Notes: generated by a model not told the origin, from the sequence alone. A DNA stretch of 64,000 nt from Cronobacter muytjensii ATCC 51329 (GCF_001277195.1 NZ_CP012268.1:2232001-2296000); one strand, 5' to 3'. Positions 42,353-51,360 are shown, counted from the first letter of the stretch. Numbers and translations are program-made.

Positions 42353-43791
42353 GCGGCCTCCCTACCAATCCCGTCAGTTTTGAATACGGTATGAACCAGA
42401 GGTCCGGTGACCAACCTTTCTGCGAATGACTGCGCGACAATTCCGAACGCCAGCATGTCACCCACCGCGGCGCCAGTTTGCTCTTTCTTCCAGAAGCGAT
42501 AACTCTCGATGCGGTAATAAAGGCGAATGATGCCATGCGCGAACGCCATTACATCAGCTCGAGTGCCGCCCAGCAGACCAGCGTTAAGCATCACATCGTT
42601 GCGGTGTGCTTCAATGAATTCCTGATAGATTCGCTCCGGATGGTTCTGCTTTGCCCAGGCGTCAGCATATGTCTTCGGTTCAGAGCCGACATAAACCTTA
42701 CCGGGTTGCATTTCTTCCCACGGTGCGCGAAGCATCTCGACATCAGTGCCATCTGTACACCAGACGAGCCGATATTCAGGATGGTCACGGAGGTGCTGCC
42801 AGATATGCAGCCAGCGCCGGAAGTAGATGTTCATCTTTACGTCAGGAATACGGCACAGTTCAACGTCTGCCGGGGCGGTCTGCAATTCATCCACCAGCGC
42901 GATACGTATACACTCCCGAAGCGAGGCCGCCCATTTGACCAGCATGTCAGGCGAGGCAGCCATTTTGGTGCCTCGCTGCGGATCTGGCTGACTGGTAAGC
43001 AGAGTAGTGATGACCACGTCACGCTGTCGCCGGTAGTCAACGTAACCAGTAAACCCGTTATCACGGCGCTCGTTGTGGATCTTCACGTTACGTTCCACCA
43101 GCGCTACCCGGTCCGGTTTAGGTACCGAACGCTCAATGGCTTCATGTTCATCGAGGGAATGAATCAGCTTTTCAGAACCAACAACATCGGCATAGGCCCA
43201 TGTGGTCAGTCCCGCGTTATGAATGCGCAGGGCTAAATCGCTGTGCTCGTACATCCCGCGCCCGTAAATGGGGTCGAATCCGCCAACCTTTTCAATAGCG
43301 CTGCGGTGGTAGTAGAGCATCACGCCGCGCTGCCCGGTGTAGGCGATGTGGTTATCATCGCGGTACAGGACGGAGAGGTCATTCAGCTTGCGCGGGCCCG
43401 CCAGGTCGAGAAACTGATAAGCCAGATGCGGCTCCGGTGATTCGATGTAAGGTAGATGCCATTCATCGGCAATCGGCCAGGCATCATCGTCCCACAGGAA
43501 AAGATGTTCGCAACCAGCATCCATCAGCGCTTCAAGGCTGGCGTTCTTCGATGCCACGATACCAAGAGAGGTTTCATGCCGGATTAAGCGAATGCCGTCA
43601 GGCACCACAGCGGCAGGACTGGAACCATCATCCACCACAACCACCAGCGCGCCGGCGGGCAAATGCTTCAGATGTTGCTCAATGGCTTGCTTCAGAACGT
43701 GAGGACGGTTGTGCGTGGTTATTGCGATGCCGATGCGAGATTGCTGCTGACTGGCGGGCACATACTGAACGCCGTCAATAGTGACCTGCAT
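42334..43791 (-). CDS. Two-domain glycosyltransferase (GT2-like)
   Basis: 485 residues. Domain 1 (about 18-240) is GT-A/GT2: IGIAITTHNRPHVLKQAIEQ, VVVVDDGSSPAAV, HLFLWDDDAWPI (DxD) and RGMYEHSDLALRIHNAG, the usual acceptor-side acidic motif. Domain 2 (about 250-485) is a second GT-like unit with WCTDGTDVEML and LNAGLLGGTRADVM. No membrane segments. It lies between the lysis genes and HNH/terminase in the late operon. The target is unknown; there is no gtrA/gtrB pair, so classic O-antigen seroconversion is not supported. Confidence 0.8.
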   Translation of the reverse strand: MQVTIDGVQYVPASQQQSRIGIAITTHNRPHVLKQAIEQHLKHLPAGALVVVVDDGSSPAAVVPDGIRLIRHETSLGIVASKNASLEALMDAGCEHLFLWDDDAWPIADEWHLPYIESPEPHLAYQFLDLAGPRKLNDLSVLYRDDNHIAYTGQRGVMLYYHRSAIEKVGGFDPIYGRGMYEHSDLALRIHNAGLTTWAYADVVGSEKLIHSLDEHEAIERSVPKPDRVALVERNVKIHNERRDNGFTGYVDYRRQRDVVITTLLTSQPDPQRGTKMAASPDMLVKWAASLRECIRIALVDELQTAPADVELCRIPDVKMNIYFRRWLHIWQHLRDHPEYRLVWCTDGTDVEMLRAPWEEMQPGKVYVGSEPKTYADAWAKQNHPERIYQEFIEAHRNDVMLNAGLLGGTRADVMAFAHGIIRLYYRIESYRFWKKEQTGAAVGDMLAFGIVAQSFAERLVTGPLVHTVFKTDGIGREAAWWKHK

Positions 43792-43904
43792 ACTTCATTC
43801 CTTTTAGATGTGGGCCTGTCGCACGGGAAAGCCGCCCGAGAGAAAGCAGCGTTCCCTAGGCTCACGATTGAAAGACTCTCTTTTGTGCGTGTGCGATGCG
43901 CATA

Positions 43905-43934
43905 AAAAAGCCACCAGCGGATGCCAGTGGCTTG
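43905..43934 (-). terminator. Hairpin between the 173-codon region gene and the glycosyltransferase
   Basis: AGCCAC/GTGGCT arms followed on the minus strand by TTTTTTATG. Confidence 0.6.
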
Positions 43935-43958
43935 TGTTTGTATTAATAAGCAAATCTC

Positions 43959-44447
43959 TTATTTCGGTTTCAGATTGTATTCGCCAGAAATAAATGGCTT
44001 TGATATAAATGGGATGAGCAATTCAGCTACCTTATCTCGGTGAACTTCCCCTCGCATATACTCGCCATGTCTGTTGTTTAGAGCATAAAACTGCTGCCCT
44101 ATTTCATTTCTATCAAGCATTACTTCCATTAAAGTTACATAGAGATAAACTTGATTCATCGAGTCTTGTAATAACAAGGCAGGCTGACGACAATTGGGAT
44201 CTTGAGGGTTTAGCATTTCTGGCATCATGACTAAAAGATTGCGATAACTTATTAGGGCAGCTTTTAAAGATTTTTTTTCATTATGCTTCTCTTGTTGCTT
44301 CCATGTCTGCAGCGCTTTAAATGCAACAAATGCGGCGCCTAAAGTGACAAATCCTGAAAACCATGTTCCCAACATTGACCATAGCGCCCAATCAGCAGCT
44401 CTTTGTGTTGCTAGCATTGACTCAAAAGAAATTATTTCCGCGTCCAT
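43959..44447 (-). CDS. Hypothetical membrane-anchored protein
   Basis: 162 residues from ATG 44447, preceded by GGAGGTGATA. One membrane helix near residues 15-40 (WALWSMLGTWFSGFVTLGAAFVAF) followed by a soluble helical domain with KQQEKHNEKKSLK. The base composition is AT-richer than neighbours. No family recognised. Such single genes beside lysis genes are often lysogenic-conversion cargo. Confidence 0.7.
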   Translation of the reverse strand: MDAEIISFESMLATQRAADWALWSMLGTWFSGFVTLGAAFVAFKALQTWKQQEKHNEKKSLKAALISYRNLLVMMPEMLNPQDPNCRQPALLLQDSMNQVYLYVTLMEVMLDRNEIGQQFYALNNRHGEYMRGEVHRDKVAELLIPFISKPFISGEYNLKPK

Positions 44448-44549
44448 TATCACCTCCGGGTTAAGAAGATGATATGTCAAGTGAATTCATTATCACAAGC
44501 CTTCAGTGAATGCCTACCGTCATCAAGGAGTCTATAGATAAAATGATGC

Positions 44550-44978
44550 TTACGCCTGCATGGGTTGCGTTAGCTCTTCATACTTATCCCGCCCGATTGC
44601 AATAACGAAACGGAAGAGAAGAGCGATTAGCGCGTAACTTACGGCAGTAAAGACCCAGCCCGTGTAAGCCAGCAGGCAGACAATAAGCACCAAGCATAAC
44701 CAATTAATGCACTTGCGGAAGAAGCCAACCCGCTTATATGTATCCTTAAGCAGATCCAGCCCCTTCTTTCGCTTCTCGAGGTCTTTCTCTTCACTCAGGG
44801 CAAGGACACCGATGTAAGCCAAAACCGCGATAAAGATAGCTAGGACGATCACCACCCAATAAGATGCCGCCGCGATACCTGCCAGTGAGTTGCTGCCCAC
44901 CCAGGCCGAGTACGCAAGCAGGGCAATCACCCCCCATGACACCAGTTCACCGACAGCCTTAAATAAAAACTTTTTCAT
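44550..44978 (-). CDS. Hypothetical inner-membrane protein
   Basis: 142 residues from ATG 44978, which has AGGGGGA 5 bp upstream. Four hydrophobic segments (about 10-25, 33-60, 92-112, 115-130) with a basic cytoplasmic loop (EEKDLEKRKKGLDLLKDTYKR) between pairs. Directly downstream of the spanin genes. An exclusion or lysis-related role is possible but unsupported. Confidence 0.7.
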   Translation of the reverse strand: MKKFLFKAVGELVSWGVIALLAYSAWVGSNSLAGIAAASYWVVIVLAIFIAVLAYIGVLALSEEKDLEKRKKGLDLLKDTYKRVGFFRKCINWLCLVLIVCLLAYTGWVFTAVSYALIALLFRFVIAIGRDKYEELTQPMQA

Positions 44979-45001
44979 TTGTCCCCCTGTAAAAAGGCTC
45001 G

Positions 45002-45466
45002 TTACTTCAGACACTGCTCGCGCACGTAATCCTGCAACCCGGTCAGTTGTCTGGTGACGGTTTCGATTCGCTGTCTGAGGGTGAAATAATCCCGTTCAGC
45101 GGCGTCAGTAAGTCGGGGGCCGGTGTCATCATCCACGCCGGTGGTGCCGGGCGCTCCGTTCGCGGAACAGGTGGCGTTGAGCTGCAGCCGCTTACGGCCA
45201 GCAGCAACATCGCGCTCAAGCTGAGCAATATTTTTCTGAGCATCCGCTAAGTCCTTCGTGTATTTCGCATCGAGCGCTTCAACGTCGCGCTGGCGGCGAC
45301 TCATGTCATCAATGTCATCTTTAGCCAGTTTTAATGCATGATTAACTTCGGTTAAGGATGCCTCTGCTTTTGTGAGTGAGGCCCGGTAATAAAGCGCAAA
45401 TCCCACAGCGGCCAGGAAGAGTAGCGGCTTCCACCATGCACGGATAAAGCCCCATACTGTAGCCAT
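45002..45466 (-). CDS. i-spanin Rz
   Basis: 154 residues: an N-terminal signal-anchor (WWKPLLFLAAVGFALYYRA) and a long periplasmic coiled coil (LAKDDIDDMSRRQRDVEALD...). Rz links the inner membrane to Rz1 in the outer membrane and fuses them at the end of lysis. The Rz1 gene is nested within it in another frame. Confidence 0.9.
   Translation of the reverse strand: MATVWGFIRAWWKPLLFLAAVGFALYYRASLTKAEASLTEVNHALKLAKDDIDDMSRRQRDVEALDAKYTKDLADAQKNIAQLERDVAAGRKRLQLNATCSANGAPGTTGVDDDTGPRLTDAAERDYFTLRQRIETVTRQLTGLQDYVREQCLK
45043..45243 (-). CDS. o-spanin Rz1, nested in Rz
   Basis: 66 residues encoded entirely inside the Rz gene in a different frame. The signal peptide ends in lipobox LAVSGC, giving a short Pro-rich outer-membrane lipoprotein (PPVPRTERPAPPAW). 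Nesting of Rz1 within Rz is typical of lambdoid phages, so this overlap is a real gene. Confidence 0.87.
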   Translation of the reverse strand: MLRKILLSLSAMLLLAVSGCSSTPPVPRTERPAPPAWMMTPAPDLLTPLNGIISPSDSESKPSPDN

Positions 45467-46089
45467 CAGAGCACCCGGCGCGCTGCCGCATAGCGGGCCC
45501 GTCTGTCTTCCAGCCCGTTCTGCCCACCGTTAATAATCTGCGTGACGCGCAGCAAATCTCCCGGATATTTCAGGCAGCCTTTGCTGGCATAGAACCATGC
45601 CGCAGAGCGCGCTGCGCTGGAGTCATCGGAAAGCAGTTCCGGCGTGCTCACAAGGTCGAGTTTCAGCGCGGCGCCGCAGTCGCGATAATTTTCGAGCCCG
45701 GTGATCTGGATGAGCCCGCGTCCGCGATATTTCCAGCCATCACCCGGGGCGTTATTACCGAGACGCTTGCTGTAAACCAGATTTGCGATCGCGCGCTGAC
45801 GCTCAAGAGGCAGTACCTTTTCATACGTGCGGCGGCCCAGCGTGTTGGCCTGATCCTGAGTTAACCGGCCAGCCCGGACAAAACCATTAAGCGCTGCGAT
45901 GCTGTAGTTGAAGCTCTCCACCAGCCTGGTAAAGCTGGTGCTTTCATGGCCGACCTGCGCGATGAACATTGCCTGATCAACCAGCGCAGTGATGCCGTAA
46001 TCACGCATCGCCGCATCAATGTGCGGGAACCAGCGCGCAGCTAAGCTGGCGCTTAAACCAGCCGCCTGCTGAAATTGTTGTTGGTTCAT
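45466..46089 (-). CDS. Endolysin, glycoside hydrolase family 19
   Basis: 207 residues from the Met at 46089, overlapping the holin stop (ATGA). Catalytic Glu in QVGHESTSFTRL, then YRGRGLIQITGLENY, the GH19 substrate-cleft signature, and the C-terminal INGGQNGLEDR. There is no signal peptide, so it needs the holin to reach the peptidoglycan. It cuts the glycan strands of the cell wall. Confidence 0.93.
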   Translation of the reverse strand: MNQQQFQQAAGLSASLAARWFPHIDAAMRDYGITALVDQAMFIAQVGHESTSFTRLVESFNYSIAALNGFVRAGRLTQDQANTLGRRTYEKVLPLERQRAIANLVYSKRLGNNAPGDGWKYRGRGLIQITGLENYRDCGAALKLDLVSTPELLSDDSSAARSAAWFYASKGCLKYPGDLLRVTQIINGGQNGLEDRRARYAAARRVL

Positions 46090-46370
46090 TCGGGCCTCAG
46101 TACCTGAAACAGGCGCGCCACGTTGCCCCGGGCACGGAACACGGCGGCGCAGATGATTAAGTTGATGATGACCGACGCCCAGTGTGTATGGACGTAAAAG
46201 TCGAAGGCGTAGCGGAACGGCACAGAGGCATACGCCAGGATAATCAGATATGCCAGCCACGATGCCCACCAGCGATGCCGGGCTCCGGGTTTACGGAACA
46301 GCATCAGCCTCAGCACAATGGCCGAGCACGTCGCCAGGTTGGTCAGTACCAGCGGATCACTTATTAGCAT
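46086..46370 (-). CDS. Holin (three-helix, superfamily III-like)
   Basis: 94 residues with hydrophobic segments at about 8-24, 35-52 and 63-80, and a basic end. Located between the second membrane protein and the endolysin with overlapping ends. It probably forms the membrane lesions that release the endolysin; the family call is from topology and position. Confidence 0.8.
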   Translation of the reverse strand: MLISDPLVLTNLATCSAIVLRLMLFRKPGARHRWWASWLAYLIILAYASVPFRYAFDFYVHTHWASVIINLIICAAVFRARGNVARLFQVLRPE

Positions 46371-46737
46371 TGGCTCCCCCTCTCCACCGCTGGAACCACT
46401 GCGCAGGGTCTTGCTGGCTGGCGAACGTCAGGATTTTAATCGTCAGCGCAGAGAGGATAACGGCCCCCAGTGCATCAAGCGGCTTGTCGCTGTATTCCGT
46501 CCAGCTGGCAAGCTTGGAGCCCACCAGCCCCGCACCGTAAACGCCAGCGATGTACGAAACAACAAAATAGGCGGCGCGCCGGATCAGGGTCAGGTCTGCA
46601 GCGGTGGCAACATAAAAGACAGCACCGGCAAACGCGCCAAAAATTACGCCATAATCTGTGCCGGTCAGCAGTCCGTAGATGCTCGCACCAGTAAGCGCAG
46701 CCCCTGCCGCGACAGTTCCCGAAACCGGATCGGACAT
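46357..46737 (-). CDS. Holin-like membrane protein
   Basis: 126 residues with three to four hydrophobic segments (GAALTGASIYGLLTG, VIFGAFAGAVFYVATAA, AAYFVVSYIAGVYGAGLV, LGAVILSALTIKILTF). It overlaps the next holin gene by 14 bp. Two adjacent membrane proteins before an endolysin are commonly a holin with an antiholin or second holin; which is which cannot be told from the sequence. Confidence 0.8.
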   Translation of the reverse strand: MSDPVSGTVAAGAALTGASIYGLLTGTDYGVIFGAFAGAVFYVATAADLTLIRRAAYFVVSYIAGVYGAGLVGSKLASWTEYSDKPLDALGAVILSALTIKILTFASQQDPAQWFQRWRGGANANK

Positions 46738-46778
46738 TACGCCCCCTCTTGTGTGTGAGTCCTCTCAGAAATGAGGGG

Positions 46779-46800
46779 AAAAATGCCACCACGAGGTGGC
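46779..46800 (-). terminator. Hairpin between DNA methylase and holin genes
   Basis: GCCACC/GGTGGC arms with a 4-base loop, followed by ATTTTTCCCC on the minus strand. Confidence 0.6.
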
Positions 46801-46809
46801 GTTGATATT

Positions 46810-47862
46810 TTATGTTTGCGACTGCTCCCAGAGTTCTTTAACCGTCTGGTTAAATCTTTCCAGCTCAAGCTCTACACCTATTGCACGCCTGCCAAGCGCA
46901 TGCGCCGCTTTTATCGTTGAACCAGAACCCATGAAGAAATCCGCCACGATGTCGCCCGGCCGGCTGCTTGCAGAAATAATCTGGCGCAGCATGTCCGCAG
47001 GCTTTTCGCATGGATGTTTTCCTGGATAGAACTGAACTGGCTTGTGTGTCCATACATCGGTGTATGGCACAGCTGCTGTGACAGTGAAAAGCCGCCGGAG
47101 ATTTTCATATTCCTCCAGCAACTCAGCGTATTTTCGATTTAACGTATGCCAGGTCGCGACCAGCTGATGATGTGGTTTTTCCAGTTCCTGAGAAATATGC
47201 TTTTCTACAGCGATCTGAGTGAACAGGTTCTGCAACTTGAGATAATCGGCTTCATTCGGTAACTGCCACTGACTCGCGCCGAACCAGTGTGATGCCATAT
47301 TTTTCTTTCCCGTGGCTTCGGCGATCTGCTTTGAAGAAACACCAAGCGCCTCGCGAGCATCACGAAAATATGAAATTAAAGGTGAGAAAATATGCTGCTT
47401 CAGCTCACTGCTCTTCTCTGCATACCCGTCTCTTTTAGGCTTGTACGGCCCCTGATAATGCTCAGCAAACAGAATGCGCTCTGTTGCCGGAAAGTACGCC
47501 CGCAGGCTTTCTTTATTACATCCTTTCCATCTGCCTGCAGGCTTCGCCCAGATAATGTGATTAAGGATGTTGAACCGTTTACGCATCATGATCTCGATGT
47601 CTGATGCGAGGCGATGCCCAGAGAATACATAAAGGCTTCCGTTGGGTTTAAGCACACGCCAAAATTGCGCGAGACACATATCAAGCCAGTGAAGGTAATC
47701 TTCGTCACCTTGCCACTGATTATCCCAGCCGTTAGGTTTAACTTTGAAATAAGGTGGGTCTGTAACTATCAGATCGACGCAATTTTCGGGAAGGGTTTGG
47801 ATAAATTCCAGGCAGTCAGCATTGATTAAATCAATACTGGATATTTTTACAGTATTTTCCAT
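46810..47862 (-). CDS. DNA methyltransferase, amino (N4/N6) type, late region
   Basis: 350 residues. Motif IV DPPY (VTDPPYFKVKPNGWDNQWQG) is near the N-terminus and the AdoMet motif I DFFMGSGST is near the C-terminus, the beta-class order. The central insertion (about 150-260) is probably the target-recognition domain. It lies between Q and the holins, as methylases do in some lambdoid and Stx phages. It probably protects phage DNA from restriction; the target cannot be read. Confidence 0.9.
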   Translation of the reverse strand: MENTVKISSIDLINADCLEFIQTLPENCVDLIVTDPPYFKVKPNGWDNQWQGDEDYLHWLDMCLAQFWRVLKPNGSLYVFSGHRLASDIEIMMRKRFNILNHIIWAKPAGRWKGCNKESLRAYFPATERILFAEHYQGPYKPKRDGYAEKSSELKQHIFSPLISYFRDAREALGVSSKQIAEATGKKNMASHWFGASQWQLPNEADYLKLQNLFTQIAVEKHISQELEKPHHQLVATWHTLNRKYAELLEEYENLRRLFTVTAAVPYTDVWTHKPVQFYPGKHPCEKPADMLRQIISASSRPGDIVADFFMGSGSTIKAAHALGRRAIGVELELERFNQTVKELWEQSQT

Positions 47863-48044
47863 AGATCAGTAAGCGGCACTCTGGTAGGCTCACTATGCTT
47901 TTGCGCTAAAGCAGTGGGCCCTGGTTCGCTTGTGATCATCAGCATAGGCGAATGGCTGGAGGATGCTCCAACACCTTCCAGCCGCCCATTTCCACAGCAG
48001 AAAACCCCCATTACTGGAGGCGTTTGTAACATCCAAACTGGCAT
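47847..48044 (-). CDS. Possible small protein upstream of the methylase
   Basis: 65 residues, Ser/Pro/Gly-rich with a CC pair (PVMGVFCCGNGRLEGVGASS). It overlaps its upstream neighbour by 34 bp and the methylase start by 16 bp, a tight packing that favours a real gene, but composition is unusual and no family is recognised. Confidence 0.35.
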   Translation of the reverse strand: MPVWMLQTPPVMGVFCCGNGRLEGVGASSSHSPMLMITSEPGPTALAQKHSEPTRVPLTDLWKIL

Positions 48045-48202
48045 ATTGATAACTTAGCCATTTCTAACTGAGTCAGTATGAACTGACAACGTGCCAGGCT
48101 CAGATGTGTATTCTCAGCTATCTCCCCGGCTGTTGCAGGAGATGAGCTTAATTCGTTATAAACTGCCTTTGCCTCTTCTGTCATATATTGCTGATTTTGC
48201 AT
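48011..48202 (-). CDS. Small helical protein downstream of Q
   Basis: 63 residues with a winged-helix-like pattern (TEEAKAVYNELSSSPATAGEIAENTHLSLARCQFILTQLEM). It may be a minor DNA-binding regulator. First gene after the late promoter and terminator. Family not recognised. Confidence 0.6.
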   Translation of the reverse strand: MQNQQYMTEEAKAVYNELSSSPATAGEIAENTHLSLARCQFILTQLEMAKLSICQFGCYKRLQ

Positions 48203-48281
48203 GCCTTTTTATCCATAAAGGTGGTGTGACACACAGATAACTCTGGTTGGCATAACCATCAAGCTATATATGCAACAGGCA

Positions 48282-48312
48282 TAAAAAAACCCGCTCAGTG
48301 GCGGGCTTTTTA
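48282..48312 (-). terminator. tR'-type terminator after the late promoter
   Basis: CCCGC/GCGGG arms with a 6-base loop and TTTTTTTAT on the minus strand, 40 bp downstream of the PR'-like promoter. In lambdoid phages Q antitermination is needed to pass this signal. Confidence 0.75.
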
Positions 48313-48344
48313 ACGGTGAACATACAATGCCCATCGTTAGAAAA

Positions 48345-48373
48345 ATCCTACCCAATTTTTTTGAATTTAGCAA
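48345..48373 (-). promoter_or_regulatory. Late promoter PR'
   Basis: TTGCTA, a 17-base spacer, then TAGGAT on the minus strand, immediately downstream of the Q gene and upstream of the terminator at 48282-48312. Same layout as lambda PR'. Confidence 0.72.
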
Positions 48374-48405
48374 GCATCGTGTCGCTAAAATATTTAATCA
48401 GGCTT

Positions 48406-49167
48406 CTAACGTGTGACTTCTCGCAGCATCTTTTCCGCGAATGCTTCTTCCTGCCAGCATTTCGTCACCAGCAGGTTAATGACGTCAGCAAACCCGCTGT
48501 ACCACTGGTAATCGGTCATATCAGGCACCAGAACCTGTACCTGACGGCGCGCCAGAGTGGTGGGAAGACGTGCAAACCCTTTACCGCCACATCGCTCACA
48601 CAGCTTTTGCACCGGCACGCCGTGTAACTCGGTACGCTTACGGTCGAGCGCCGTTCCCCGTCCCGAGCAGTCCCGGCAGGCCGTACTGATAACCCCCTTC
48701 CCACCGCAGTGCTTACAGAGTTCTTCCACTTCCTCTACGCGAATTGTCGCATCCACGCCTTTCACGCCAGGATGCTTCACCACCTCCCGACGCACGCGCT
48801 TAACCCCTTTTCCTTCGCAGTGATGGCATTCGCAGCTGCTGGCTGCCGAGCGCGCATAGTCGCTGTAGGCGAACTGAGCCAGACAAAGGGCCATTTCCGC
48901 GCGCGCGCGCTCACCGAGTTTTTTCATTACGCCGTTATTTAGCGCGAGCGCATATTTAACCAGGCCATCAACAGCTGGCTGCGGATCCTGAATGCCCATT
49001 TTGGCGAGGAAGAGGTTGAACCCCAGCGCCGCCTTAGACTGGACGAGACCCTGTGCGGCCATTACATCCGAGATGGTCAGCGCGGCGCTGCCGGTGGCTG
49101 GTGTCTCATCATTGAGTTTCGGTGATTTCGGGGAATAGAACTTTGGTAAGGCTTCGAGGTTCATGTG
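48406..49167 (-). CDS. Late antiterminator Q (phage 82/21 type)
   Basis: 253 residues from the Met at 49167 (MNLEALPKFYSPKSPKLND), the start seen in Q proteins of the phage 82 type. Zinc-binding CxxCxGxG-like repeats in the middle (CECHHCEGKGVKRV, CKHCGGKGV, CRDCSGRG, CERCGGKG) resemble DnaJ fingers. Q binds DNA at the late promoter and modifies RNA polymerase so it reads through tR' into lysis and morphogenesis genes. Confidence 0.92.
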   Translation of the reverse strand, partial: HMNLEALPKFYSPKSPKLNDETPATGSAALTISDVMAAQGLVQSKAALGFNLFLAKMGIQDPQPAVDGLVKYALALNNGVMKKLGERARAEMALCLAQFAYSDYARSAASSCECHHCEGKGVKRVRREVVKHPGVKGVDATIRVEEVEELCKHCGGKGVISTACRDCSGRGTALDRKRTELHGVPVQKLCERCGGKGFARLPTTLARRQVQVLVPDMTDYQWYSGFADVINLLVTKCWQEEAFAEKMLREVTR

Positions 49168-49182
49168 TGGTCTCCACTCCAC

Positions 49183-50239
49183 TTATGACAGCACGCCGAT
49201 CGCGAGCGCGCGGTCTAAAAAACGAAAAATCAGCTCGAGCTGTGAGCCATATTTTTCTTCAAATGCCACGGTGTCCCGATGGAGCTCGTCGTGATGCCTT
49301 CTGCACAAAGGCAATACGAAAAGGTCATGGGCTTTGGTACCCATCCCGCCCTGCCCGTGGCCGATCAGGTGGTGGGGATCGTCTGCCCGCTGGTTGCAGC
49401 ATGCGCAAGGCTGCTGCTTAACCCAGCGGGTGTATTTCTCGTTTTCCCAGCGGCGGCGCTTTGGCCGGAGCATGTAACTTTCAGGCGACTCAGGGTCGAT
49501 CGTCAGCGCAACCACCCGCGGCTGTTGCTCCTGCGGCTTGTCACAGTTCATTAGCCTTTTCACGGCACCAGCACGCTGTGCTTTCGTCTGTACTATTTCA
49601 GCTGCCGACGGTCCCGGAACCATATCGCTTTCACGCGACACGCCCTGCAAGGGCAAAGGCGGAAGGCGCAGCGCGCGGCGCGCGGCGCGCCACGCTGTCC
49701 GGAAGCGCGTCAGTGATATCCATCCTGACAGCCCACCAGCACAACTCCGGCAGAGTCAGCTCGTGGGTATCGTCAAAGGCGAGGGCACCGCGCGCGACGC
49801 TGATAATCCAGGCTATCACATTGGAACGGGCAATTGCTGACAGGCGCTCAGTAAAATGTTCGACCAGCTGATTATCACAGTGCCAGCACAGACGCAGCGC
49901 GCCGGGTTCATGCCGCATCGTGGTCAGCTCATGGTGATGGTAATCACTATGCGGCCACTGGCAGCCGCCCTGCTGCTTCATCAGCCAGTGCTCCAGCCCG
50001 TTGATACCACCAGCAGCCCGGATCACCCGCTCATCAGTAAAGAAGACCTGCAGTCCTTCGTCATCGGCCAGGGGCTGGTGCGCTGGCGGCACCGCGCCGC
50101 TCGGGAACCGTGCCAAGCTTTCTGGCTGCACCTCTACCAGCACGCGCCCGTTTGCAAATATGGGCATCAGTTCAGGGCCGGGGCGCAGCAGCACGATACC
50201 CATTCCGCGCGCAATTTCCGGTGTTAACAGAGCTCTCAC
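49183..50239 (-). pseudogene. DUF968 HNH-containing phage protein, frameshifted by a 7-bp duplication
   Basis: The 5' part (GTG start 50239, overlapping the previous stop as GTGA) runs to a stop at 49631; the 3' part in the next frame runs from about 49660 to 49183. Together they form a DUF968 protein with a Cys pair (LCWHCDNQ) in the first half and an HNH-like zinc domain (CACCNQRADDPHHLIGHGQGGMG, LCRRHHDELH) in the second. At about 49670-49690 the plus strand has GCGCGCGGCGCGCGGCGCGC. Removing one 7-bp unit restores one frame of exactly 350 codons including stop. It lies between Q and the antirepressor; recombination or endonuclease function is suspected for the family. Confidence 0.8.
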
Positions 50240-50961
50240 GCTGCGTTCCCCTTCGCTATATGCTCGGCCCACAGCCCAGCTATCCACTTAATACCCTTCG
50301 CTGTGAAACGCGCCTGGCTGAACGCGTGGTTGGATGCCGTGGAGGTGCCCGTTTTCACCTCGAACCGTCCGGCATCAATATGCTGGTGGCGCGGCGTCAG
50401 CACCCCGCCGAGGCGGTACATAATCTCGTTGTCGATCAGGAACAGGCGGAAATCCGTTTCTTTGGCTTTTAACAGCTTTGCCACCTGACGGAATGAGAGC
50501 GAACCGCTGGCGGTGCAGTAGCGATCCACGAATTCCACCTTTGGCGCCGCGGCGGCGAGTTCCTGTGCCAGCCTTTCCTTTTGTTCGGCCAGATCCGCAG
50601 CAAGGCGCAGTGCCTCCGGCAGCGACCGCGGCACGCCCGGCTGCTGGCCGCTTTCCAGTTCCTGCCAGCGATCAACCAGGCGCGCGGTAAACTCCGGACA
50701 TAACTGCGCCACAATGACATAGCTGTCACGCTTGTTAACCAGGTAGTGGTGGTATTCCTGCCTGTTCTGCGGGTGGGTGTACGGCAATGCCGTATACCCA
50801 TCAATGACGCTTTTCTTCATTAATCGCTCAATGGCGGTGCACACGTCGGTATGACGTGAACCTACAAGCGAGGCTATTTCCCGGCTGGACATAAAAATCT
50901 TCTGACCTGCCAGCGCCGCATGATGCCTGGGGCAAAATGAAATCGGGTTTGTCTTGTTCAT
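50236..50961 (-). CDS. Antirepressor with Rha and KilAC domains
   Basis: 241 residues from ATG 50961 (GGAGA upstream). The N-terminal Rha-type DNA-binding region (MSSREIASLVGSRHTDVCTA ... YHHYLVNKRDSYVIVAQL, about 20-100), a coiled coil (about 115-145) and the C-terminal KilAC/Ant domain (SLSFRQVAKLLKAKETDFRL, ARFTAKGIKWIAGLW). Such proteins modulate phage repressors or host functions. It may be the target of the C4-like RNA in a wider sense, but no antisense match to this gene was seen. Confidence 0.87.
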   Translation of the reverse strand: MNKTNPISFCPRHHAALAGQKIFMSSREIASLVGSRHTDVCTAIERLMKKSVIDGYTALPYTHPQNRQEYHHYLVNKRDSYVIVAQLCPEFTARLVDRWQELESGQQPGVPRSLPEALRLAADLAEQKERLAQELAAAAPKVEFVDRYCTASGSLSFRQVAKLLKAKETDFRLFLIDNEIMYRLGGVLTPRHQHIDAGRFEVKTGTSTASNHAFSQARFTAKGIKWIAGLWAEHIAKGNAA

Positions 50962-50976
50962 ACGTTTCTCCATCTG

Positions 50977-51360
50977 TCAGGCGGCTGCACCCGCCACAAA
51001 GTTACTGATCGTGATTTCCACCTTCCCTTTGCTGGTTACCGGGCCCCATTCCACCAGCATCTTTTTCACCTGGCTGTCGTCCTCCCAGACGTGGGCCAGC
51101 GTCAGCGCATCGAAAAGTGCCTTCAGATAGTTATCCAGATCGCGGCGTTTCCGGTCAGGCGGGTAAAGCACCACCTCCACCGCCAGCAGGCTGGTGACAG
51201 GCCTGGGTATGCGCCGAAGTTGCTCAACAACGGCCGCTGCGGCATTGCTCTGATATTTGCGCCCGTCTGCGCTGACAAGGTGACGGCCTTTTAGCGGCCC
51301 CTTAGTCGGAGCGCGCCAGTAGCTGTTAACGCTGGGGGGAAAAGGCAGGATCAGCTTCAT
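50977..51360 (-). CDS. rusA: RusA-type Holliday junction resolvase
   Basis: 127 residues: LPFPPSVNSYWR start, DGRKYQ, then catalytic acidic residues in YPPDRKRRDLDNYLKALFDAL and HVWEDDSQVKKM, matching RusA. It resolves branched phage DNA before packaging and replaces NinG/Rap in many lambdoid phages. The start overlaps the end of the upstream gene (ATGA-type). Confidence 0.92.
   Translation of the reverse strand: MKLILPFPPSVNSYWRAPTKGPLKGRHLVSADGRKYQSNAAAAVVEQLRRIPRPVTSLLAVEVVLYPPDRKRRDLDNYLKALFDALTLAHVWEDDSQVKKMLVEWGPVTSKGKVEITISNFVAGAAA

Noticed and set aside
42334..43791. Glycosyltransferase considered as an O-antigen seroconversion gene
   Set aside because: There is no gtrA flippase or gtrB bactoprenol transferase beside it, no membrane segments, and it is in the late operon rather than next to att.
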